Positions 22,341-26,648 of a stretch of 26,648 nt of DNA are shown in pieces. Numbering within the stretch: position 1 is the first letter of the stretch; each line of letters opens with the position of its first letter. Below the pieces are notes generated by a model. The model saw only the letters and a program-made list of their open reading frames with translations. It had not been told where the DNA came from and searched no databases. Source of the DNA: CF-13 sp035279665. GTDB taxonomy: Bacteria; Chloroflexota; Dormibacteria; CF-121. The stretch spans positions 1 through 26,648 of the forward strand of contig DATEHI010000063.1 in NCBI GenBank assembly GCA_035279665.1, read 5' to 3'. Position numbers and translations under genes: made by a program.

Positions 22341-22663
22341 AGACGAGCCGGCGGGAGCGGCCAGTAGCGCCAGCGGACCCGCGCCAGGATCGCATCGCGC
22401 GAGACCGCACCAAACTGCCGCGAGTCGGTGCTGGAGGCGGGATTGTCTCCCGCCAGGAAGATCGCGCCGCCCGCCTCGATCGCCGTGATGCGTTTGATGA
22501 TTTCGAGCTCGGGTCGATCGGGCCGGCGGGCCACGACCACGTCACCGACACGCAACGTCGTCGTGCCATCGATGGGACGGGCGACGACCAGTGCGCCCGG
22601 TGGTAATCGTGGTGCCATGCTCTCACCACTCACGCGCAGCGGGTAGACTGGTTTTAGAGTCAG
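22337..22663 (-). CDS. sodX: Nickel-SOD maturation protease (signal peptidase I-like, S26)
   Basis: An about 108-residue single-domain S26 protease. The catalytic Ser15 lies in SGESMAPRL and the Lys57 dyad partner in IIKRI; GDNPASSTDSRQFG near the end is the usual box of the group. No membrane anchor is seen. Its gene is divergent from the Ni-SOD gene, the standard context of the protease that removes the Ni-SOD leader to expose the metal-binding His. I place the start at CTG 22663, 6 nt after a TACGAT -10 box; the resulting N-terminus (TLKPVYPLRVSGESM) matches the usual length before the active Ser. A GTG at 22633 is too close to the active site, and the ATG at 22717 lies inside sodN. Confidence 0.85.
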   Translation of the reverse strand: MTLKPVYPLRVSGESMAPRLPPGALVVARPIDGTTTLRVGDVVVARRPDRPELEIIKRITAIEAGGAIFLAGDNPASSTDSRQFGAVSRDAILARVRWRYWPLPPARL

Positions 22664-22669
22664 TCGTTC

Positions 22670-22675
22670 ATCGTA
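22670..22675 (-). promoter_or_regulatory. -10 element TACGAT of the Ni-SOD protease gene
   Basis: Reading leftward, TACGAT, then 6 nt (GAACGA), then CTG at 22663. It lies 2 nt from the Ni-SOD ribosome site on the other strand, so the two promoters are packed back to back. Confidence 0.5.
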
Positions 22676-22677
22676 TA

Positions 22678-22684
22678 GGAGGAG
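22678..22684 (+). promoter_or_regulatory. Ribosome binding site GGAGGAG of sodN
   Basis: GGAGGAG with an 8-nt spacer sets the ATG start at 22693. Unlike most single genes here, this one has a true leader. Confidence 0.8.
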
Positions 22685-22692
22685 TTGGCACC

Positions 22693-23139
22693 ATGAATTT
22701 GATGGAGTGGATTGCACCCAGCCGGACGGTCGAGGCCCATTGCGATCTTCCGTGCGGGATCTACGACCCCGAGCAGGCCCGCATCGAGGCGGAGTCCGTC
22801 TACAACATCATCAAGAAATACAACGACTCGAAGGACGAGGTCTACCGGCAGCGCGCGATCGTCATCAAAGAGGAGCGAGCGGAGCTGGCCAAGCATCACA
22901 TCGACGTCCTCTGGAGCGATTGGTACAAGCCGGAGAAGCACGATGCCAAGTTCCCCGAGCTGAAGGACGCGCTCAAGGCTGCCGTTTCGCAGGGTTCGAA
23001 GGTGAAGGCCTCGGTGGACCTGGCCGAGGCGCAGAAGTTCCTCGACCTGATCGACAAGGTCGACCAGATCTGGGAAAAAGCGGGAGGCCCCCAGGAAACC
23101 CGGGTCGCCCGTTCTGCCGCAACGCCCACCCGCGCCTAG
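22693..23139 (+). CDS. sodN: Nickel superoxide dismutase
   Basis: The 148-residue precursor has the nickel-hook motif HCDLPCGIYDP at residues 16-26. Cleavage before His16 yields a mature 133-residue enzyme with the Ni ligands His1, Cys2 and Cys6 and the active-site Tyr9. The rest (ARIEAESVYNIIKKYND and following helices with DLWSDWYKP-like LWSDWYKPEKHDAKFPEL) is the four-helix bundle. It dismutates superoxide in the cytoplasm as a hexamer. The tail after about residue 130 (ETRVARSAATPTRA) is low-complexity and longer than usual. The divergent neighbour is its maturation protease. An excellent ribosome site fits high expression. Confidence 0.97.
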   Translation: MNLMEWIAPSRTVEAHCDLPCGIYDPEQARIEAESVYNIIKKYNDSKDEVYRQRAIVIKEERAELAKHHIDVLWSDWYKPEKHDAKFPELKDALKAAVSQGSKVKASVDLAEAQKFLDLIDKVDQIWEKAGGPQETRVARSAATPTRA

Positions 23140-23198
23140 CGGGAACTGCGAGGCCGCAGGCCGAGCCGGCCTTTCGGCCGTAAGCGCCGGCGCCGTAT

Positions 23199-23255
23199 GC
23201 CGCCCGTGCGAGCACACGAGCGCAAGTTCTTAAGCGCGAGTGCGCCGCGGGCGGC
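23199..23255 (+). other. Possible structured RNA or intergenic stem-loop
   Basis: In the 225-nt gap after sodN, GCCGCCCG (23199-23206) pairs perfectly with CGGGCGGC (23248-23255), enclosing a smaller GCGC-AAG/CTT-GCGC hairpin. Nearby the GC-rich GGCCTTTCGGCC (about 23169-23180) could form a sodN terminator without a T tract. CGGTTAAGT occurs twice further on. I do not recognise a known riboswitch class. Confidence 0.3.
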
Positions 23256-23364
23256 TGGACGGCGCAATCGGCGCGGTTAAGTCTCCGTCTAACTGCCAAC
23301 CCGTCAGGGGGACGACGCACCCGCCCGGTTAAGTTGAAAGGCCCGCCGTAATCGTGGAGGCGAG

Positions 23365-23523
23365 ATGAGAAAGCGTTACGGAATCGTGGCCGCCAACCGC
23401 GAACAAGCCGATGAATACTGGACGTTACGAGGATTAGAGAGATGCACGAGTCAGGAAATATCCTCTCGCTCCGTTTCGGCTCACCGGCGGTCCCGCATGC
23501 CTACCGCACCCCAGCCCAGCTGA
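23365..23523 (+). CDS. Possible 52-residue small protein overlapping the next gene
   Basis: ATG 23365 follows GTGGAGGCGAG, a good ribosome site. The first 25 residues (MRKRYGIVAANREQADEYW and on) look like a real coding segment, charged and balanced; the remainder, inside the overlap with the zinc-ribbon-like gene in another frame, is Arg/Ser-rich and looks non-coding. It may be a small protein that once ended earlier, an upstream frame coupled to the next gene, or chance. No family recognised. Confidence 0.35.
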   Translation: MRKRYGIVAANREQADEYWTLRGLERCTSQEISSRSVSAHRRSRMPTAPQPS

Positions 23524-23657
23524 CCTTCTGCTACCAGTGCCACTGTGCCGTCGACCTCAGCGCGACCACGACGGCGCTGCGCTCCGGACACTGGGCGCGG
23601 ATCGGCACCTGCGCGCACTGCGGGACCACGATCACGCGGATCCTCAAGGCGAGCTAG
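23442..23657 (+). CDS. Small zinc-ribbon-like protein
   Basis: A 71-residue protein with two Cys pairs, CYQC (30-33, plus Cys35) and CAHC (57-60), spaced like a single zinc ribbon, so it probably binds one Zn ion. There is no signal peptide or membrane segment. The family and role are not recognised; such small ribbons often bind nucleic acid or act as protein adaptors. The ATG is preceded by a modest GAGG/GAGAG region. It stands 64 nt upstream of the dCMP deaminase gene, which has its own -10 box, so the two are probably separate transcripts. Confidence 0.62.
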   Translation: MHESGNILSLRFGSPAVPHAYRTPAQLTFCYQCHCAVDLSATTTALRSGHWARIGTCAHCGTTITRILKAS

Positions 23658-23709
23658 CAAGCGCCGGCTGCGTGACCCTTCCCCAGGCGGGAAGGGAAAT
23701 GCGTCGCGG

Positions 23710-23715
23710 TAACAT
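23710..23715 (+). promoter_or_regulatory. -10 element TAACAT, leaderless deaminase start
   Basis: TAACAT is followed by 6 nt (CGACCC) and GTG 23722. No Shine-Dalgarno is present between them. Confidence 0.58.
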
Positions 23716-23721
23716 CGACCC

Positions 23722-24303
23722 GTGACCTCCCGGCCCTCCCGGCCAGCAGCGCGCCGTGCCCGCCGGGCCGCTCCCAACCCCGACGCCGTCGAATCGCACA
23801 GCGTCAAAGAGCAGGGTCGACCCGACAAGGCCTCCTATGCGATGATCCTCGCCTTCGCGGCGGCGCTGCGCTCGACCTGCCTCAGCCGAAAAGTCGGTTG
23901 CGTCATCGTCCGCGACGGCCAGGTGATTGCGACCGGCTACAACGGGACCCCCAAGGGCACCTGGCACCCGGAAGAGTTTCCGCGCCCCTGTCCCTGCGTC
24001 GGCGGCGTCAGCGGCGCGGACCTGTCGCTCAAGTACTGCGCGCACGCCGAGGCCAACGCGCTGGCGCAGAGTGCGTACCGCGGCTCATCGACCGCGGGCG
24101 CCGACATCTTCTGCACAAACTTTCCGTGCATCGAGTGCACGAAACTGCTGATCAGCGCCGGCATTCACGCCATCTACTACGTCCATGGCTACCCGGACGC
24201 GAGCGGCCTGCGCGACCGCTATTTGAGCCAGGCTGGGATCCCGACCCACCCTATCGCGTGGTCGCGGATCCAGCCGCACCTTTCGGCGCTGGCGAAGGGG
24301 TAG
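23722..24303 (+). CDS. dCMP deaminase family protein
   Basis: A 193-residue zinc-dependent deaminase of the dCMP/ComEB type, which would convert dCMP to dUMP for thymidylate synthesis. The zinc ligands and catalytic Glu are in HAE (108-110) and PCIEC (135-139; Cys136 and Cys139), with the expected ATGYNGTPKG substrate loop at 70-79. A Cys-rich insert (PRPCPC, 88-92) precedes the HAE motif, as in many ComEB proteins. The N-terminal about 35 residues are Arg/Ala/Pro-rich and outside the fold. The GTG start is set by the -10 box 6 nt upstream; the next in-frame ATG (residue 41) would cut into the domain. Confidence 0.92.
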   Translation: MTSRPSRPAARRARRAAPNPDAVESHSVKEQGRPDKASYAMILAFAAALRSTCLSRKVGCVIVRDGQVIATGYNGTPKGTWHPEEFPRPCPCVGGVSGADLSLKYCAHAEANALAQSAYRGSSTAGADIFCTNFPCIECTKLLISAGIHAIYYVHGYPDASGLRDRYLSQAGIPTHPIAWSRIQPHLSALAKG

Positions 24304-24445
24304 GCGAGGCGTCGACCGCGGCGGGTTCCACGAAAAAGGAGACGCTGAGCGCGGGACGGGGACGGGAGGGAAGCGCGGCCGTCGATGGCAGCAGCACCGC
24401 GCACACGATGGCGGCGATCAGCCAGCGGCGCCAGGACGCCCCCAC
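24251..24445 (-). CDS. Possible 64-residue secreted or membrane-anchored small protein
   Basis: GTG 24445 gives 64 residues: a basic start (MGASWRRW), a hydrophobic stretch (LIAAIVCAVLLPSTAALP, about 9-26) resembling a signal peptide with an ALP/TAA cleavage region, then a Pro/Ala/Ser-rich tail. Its last 53 nt are antisense to the end of the dCMP deaminase gene. It lies 116 nt downstream of the PfkB-like gene on the same strand and could be its operon partner. No ribosome site or TANNAT box is evident. No family recognised. The rest of the 24446-24561 gap shows nothing further. Confidence 0.42.
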   Translation of the reverse strand: MGASWRRWLIAAIVCAVLLPSTAALPSRPRPALSVSFFVEPAAVDASPTPSPAPKGAAGSATTR

Positions 24446-24561
24446 GGAAGAGCAACGGACCGGGTAGGCGGCACCAACCCGCCGTCGCCGGGCTGCTCCA
24501 CCCGCGCCATTCCGGTGTTACATGTGCGGGCGCGGCGCGCCGGTGGCATCGAGCCGCGATC

Positions 24562-25422
24562 TCAGGCTGGCGCTGGCTGTCGGGGCGCGCCCGCCCGGCG
24601 CACCGACTGCGCGTAGCGGACGGAGTCGGCCGCGGCCTTGCGCGGCGCCGCGCGGTGCGCGAGCGCGACCCAGAACGCGGCCGGTCCGGCGTAGCGATCG
24701 CGAGGCGCATCCTCGTCCGCCTGCGGGGGACACCAGTGGACCCTGCCCCCCTCACGCAGCAGCACGCCGCCGTCCTGTTCCGCAAGGTAGACCAGGCGAG
24801 GTCCCGACTCGGCGAGCAGCCGCAATGCCTCACGGCCATCTGCCGCGCCGAACAGTACGCGCGCGTCGGACGCTTGCAAGGCCACGCACTCGACGGCCGC
24901 CAGCGCCGGCTCCAGCACGCGGCGAGTCATGCGGGCGTTCGTCCACCAGAGCAGGTCGGCTTCGAGGAGCAGCGCGGAGCGACCGCCGCGCGCCCGAGCG
25001 CCGGTGATGGCACCCAGCGCCGCCGAACGGGCGGGCTCGACCGAGAGGCTGTAACCGGAGACCACGGTGAGCGCGGCCATCACCGACGCCGGCGGTAGCT
25101 CGTCGAGCCGCAGCGCGAGGTCGGCACCGCGCTCGACCCGCCGCAGCTGGGGCTCACCGTCGGGCTGATGCCAGATGGTGGTCCGCAGCCCAGGCGCCTC
25201 GCGGAGCCAGCGCAGATCAACCCGTAGCCGCTCGAGCGAATCGCGCACCCGGCGTCCCGCCTCGTCGGCACCCACTTTGCCGACCAGCGCGGTCCGCGCG
25301 CGCAGCGCCGCCGCATGCGCCGTGAGTCGCGCCGCCCCGCCGCCCAGGATGCCCAGGCCCCCTGCCGCCGCGCGTTCTTCCGCCACGTCACCTACGGCAA
25401 GCCAGTCCAGGGCCCCGCTCAT
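24562..25422 (-). CDS. PfkB-like carbohydrate kinase family protein, probably catalytically inactive
   Basis: A 286-residue protein of the ribokinase/PfkB fold. The N-terminal GGGAARLTAHAAAL and GKVGADEAGRRVRDSLE segments are the family's first signature. The second signature, normally DTxGAGDxF with the catalytic Asp, here reads DRYAGPAAFW (residues 242-251), so the anion-hole Gly-Ala-Gly is altered and the Asp is Ala. It is therefore likely unable to phosphorylate sugars, and may be a regulator or a decaying gene. The frame is intact. The start is ATG 25422, 7 nt after TATCAT; an ATG 9 nt further upstream overlaps that box. It follows the proline-rich membrane protein gene by 14 nt. Confidence 0.75.
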   Translation of the reverse strand: MSGALDWLAVGDVAEERAAAGGLGILGGGAARLTAHAAALRARTALVGKVGADEAGRRVRDSLERLRVDLRWLREAPGLRTTIWHQPDGEPQLRRVERGADLALRLDELPPASVMAALTVVSGYSLSVEPARSAALGAITGARARGGRSALLLEADLLWWTNARMTRRVLEPALAAVECVALQASDARVLFGAADGREALRLLAESGPRLVYLAEQDGGVLLREGGRVHWCPPQADEDAPRDRYAGPAAFWVALAHRAAPRKAAADSVRYAQSVRRAGAPRQPAPA

Positions 25423-25429
25423 CGGGGTC

Positions 25430-25435
25430 ATGATA
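25430..25435 (-). promoter_or_regulatory. -10 element TATCAT before the PfkB-like gene
   Basis: Reading leftward, TATCAT, 7 nt, ATG 25422. It sits immediately past the stop codon of the upstream gene and suggests a separate leaderless transcript. Confidence 0.48.
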
Positions 25436-25436
25436 G

Positions 25437-25940
25437 TCAGTCGCTTTCGTCAGGCTGTCGCGTGCCAGGCTGGGGATCGGGGCCCCCGCGAACAATCGGC
25501 GGCGAGGGCGGGCCGGAGGGGTGCGGCGATGGCGGGCCGGAGGGGTGCGGCGCGGGTGGCCCTGAGGGGTGTGGCGCGGGCAGGGGTGACGTCACCGGCA
25601 CCGGCGTAGCGAACGGCACTGGCGCTACGACGGGCGCGGGGGCGACGTACCCGGCAGGAGTGCTCGAGGCTCGATGCGCCAGCACCGAACGTGTCCATGC
25701 CGGCCCGGCGGGTGCCGGGGCCACGAGCATGCCGAGCGCCAGCTTCCCGCTGGAGGCCCACGATTCGGTCCGTTCCGCAGCGTCCGCGGCCGGGAGCATC
25801 AGCGAGAGATGCAGCTGGCGGCTGCCGCCGGGACCCAACACCAGTGACGTCATCTGGTAGAGGGCCAGCGCCGCGCCGACGATCAGCAGGGTGCCCATCG
25901 AGAGCGCCCGATGGCCGGCGACGCCGGTAAACCCCGACAT
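25437..25940 (-). CDS. Single-pass membrane protein with proline-rich repeat tail
   Basis: A 167-residue protein of unknown function. A short N-terminus is followed by a hydrophobic helix (about 14-36, ending at LVLGPGG), a middle region (to about 90), and a Pro/Ala/Val-rich stretch. Three tandem copies of PHPSGPP (about 123-146) lie near the end. The tail would be extracytoplasmic if the helix is a signal anchor, but topology is not proven. Longer starts exist at 25961 and 25949; I chose ATG 25940 because TAGGAT lies 7 nt upstream. It is divergent from the DUF255 gene by 91 nt. Confidence 0.62.
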   Translation of the reverse strand: MSGFTGVAGHRALSMGTLLIVGAALALYQMTSLVLGPGGSRQLHLSLMLPAADAAERTESWASSGKLALGMLVAPAPAGPAWTRSVLAHRASSTPAGYVAPAPVVAPVPFATPVPVTSPLPAPHPSGPPAPHPSGPPSPHPSGPPSPPIVRGGPDPQPGTRQPDESD

Positions 25941-25947
25941 GCCATGC

Positions 25948-25953
25948 ATCCTA
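25948..25953 (-). promoter_or_regulatory. -10 element TAGGAT before the proline-rich membrane protein gene
   Basis: Reading leftward, TAGGAT, 7 nt (GCATGGC), ATG 25940. It argues against the upstream ATG at 25961, which would lie outside the transcript. Confidence 0.48.
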
Positions 25954-26019
25954 AGGACCATGTGTTTCGACTCGGTAGTCCATCTGGCCCATTACGGCAG
26001 CCATTCGGAGGAGGGCCGT

Positions 26020-26025
26020 TAGCAT
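26020..26025 (+). promoter_or_regulatory. -10 element TAGCAT, leaderless DUF255 start
   Basis: TAGCAT, 6 nt (GATCCG), ATG 26032. No Shine-Dalgarno lies between them. Confidence 0.58.
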
Positions 26026-26031
26026 GATCCG

Positions 26032-26648
26032 ATGGCGAATCGGCTCGCCCAGGAGACCAGTCCCTACCTCCTCGAGCATGCCGACAACCCGGTCGACTGG
26101 TATCCGTGGGGCCCGGAGGCGCTGGCGCGAGCGCGGACCGAACACAAGCCGATCCTTCTGAGCATCGGCTACAGCGCCTGCCACTGGTGCCATGTCATGG
26201 CCCGCGAGTCCTTCGAAGATCCGCAGACCGCCGCGTTGATGAACCGGGACTTCGTCGCCATCAAGGTCGACCGCGAGGAGCGGCCAGACCTCGACCAGGT
26301 CTACATGCGCGCGGTGCAGGGCATGACCGGTTCGGGCGGGTGGCCGATGACGGTGTTCCTGCTGCCGGACGGTACGCCATTTTTTGCGGGAACGTACTTT
26401 CCGCCGAGCGATCGTTTCGGGATGCCATCGTTCCCACGCGTGCTGGCCGCGGTCGCTGACGCCTTTACGAAACGACCCGCCGACGTCGAGGAGACGGCCG
26501 CCCAGGTCCGTGATTTTCTCAACCGCCCCTCGGTGCCACTCGCAGTGGGCGCGCTCACGCCGGCGCTGCTGGACGAGGCCGCCGCGGGACTCGCGCGCGA
26601 CTTCGACGGGGTCCATGGCGGCTTCGGCGGCGCACCCAAGTTTCCGCA
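26032..26648 (+). CDS. Thioredoxin-fold DUF255 (YyaL/SSP411-type) protein, 5' part
   Basis: The first 205 residues of a protein that continues past the window. Full members are about 650-700 residues, with an N-terminal thioredoxin-like domain and a C-terminal six-hairpin glycosidase-like domain. The opening MANRLAQETSPYLLEHADNPVDWYPWG and the CHWC motif (50-53, in SACHWCHVMARESFED) are diagnostic, as are VDREERPDLDQVYM and GGWPMTVFLLPDGTPFFAGTYFPP. GGFGGAPKFP at the window edge begins the second domain. The cellular role of the family is poorly defined. Start set by the -10 box 6 nt upstream. Confidence 0.95.
   Translation, partial: MANRLAQETSPYLLEHADNPVDWYPWGPEALARARTEHKPILLSIGYSACHWCHVMARESFEDPQTAALMNRDFVAIKVDREERPDLDQVYMRAVQGMTGSGGWPMTVFLLPDGTPFFAGTYFPPSDRFGMPSFPRVLAAVADAFTKRPADVEETAAQVRDFLNRPSVPLAVGALTPALLDEAAAGLARDFDGVHGGFGGAPKFP

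Noticed and set aside
21215..22606. 463-codon plus-strand frame over gltX
   Set aside because: Arg/Ala/Pro-rich shadow in another frame of the same strand.
22678..22684. TATAGG next to the sodN ribosome site as a sodN -10
   Set aside because: A start 6-7 nt further on would leave the ribosome site outside the transcript.
25437..25940. Gly/Cys-rich plus-strand frame (GGPEGCG repeats) opposite the proline-rich protein
   Set aside because: It is the reverse complement of the PHPSGPP repeats, with no start signal.

Overview
The window is a GC-rich, gene-dense piece of a bacterial chromosome. The mix of a nickel superoxide dismutase with its dedicated protease, a Tat-type solute-binding lipoprotein, LANTG-anchored surface proteins, a tRNA-Glu without encoded CCA and many leaderless-looking genes fits a Terrabacteria lineage such as Dormibacterota or Chloroflexota, with Actinobacteria as the alternative. 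That placement is inference. There are no phage genes, insertion sequences or CRISPR arrays. About 25 protein genes and one tRNA are supported.

Left part (1-12.7 kb) is mostly housekeeping. It holds a solute-binding lipoprotein, a dihydrodipicolinate-synthase-family aldolase translationally coupled to a rhomboid protease, a DUF1444 protein, a TPR-like/zincin metallopeptidase fusion, and a leftward run of DEAD-box helicase, transketolase, dodecin and an unknown protein. These are followed by an amidase, a small monooxygenase-fold protein, tRNA-Glu(UUC) and an APH-family kinase.

The centre (12.7-20.1 kb) is the unusual part. Two leftward paralogous genes encode surface proteins with the same N-terminal membrane segment and the same C-terminal LANTG-hydrophobic-basic sorting tail, but unrelated repeat cores: 8 perfect-length units of 21 residues in one, and 68 units of 19 residues in the other. 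Their leaders match in layout: an upstream box (GCTATCAGCTTATGTA type), TTGACA-N17/18-TAnnnT, a hairpin exactly 44 nt before the start codon, and a GGAGGGAAACA ribosome site before a TTG or GTG start. A divergent YVTN beta-propeller lipoprotein sits next to the larger one and appears to begin at a non-standard ATC codon. I infer a cell-envelope module.

Right part (20.1-26.6 kb) holds a papain-like peptidase, glutamyl-tRNA synthetase, the divergent Ni-SOD protease and Ni-SOD genes, a small zinc-ribbon-like protein, a dCMP deaminase, a PfkB-like protein with a broken active-site motif, a proline-rich membrane protein, and the start of a DUF255 (YyaL-type) thioredoxin-fold protein that runs off the window.

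A thread through the window is a start signature TANNAT followed by 6-7 nt and then the start codon, seen at eight genes. It implies widespread leaderless transcription and lets several starts be re-placed, including a CTG start for the Ni-SOD protease and the ATC start of the propeller lipoprotein.
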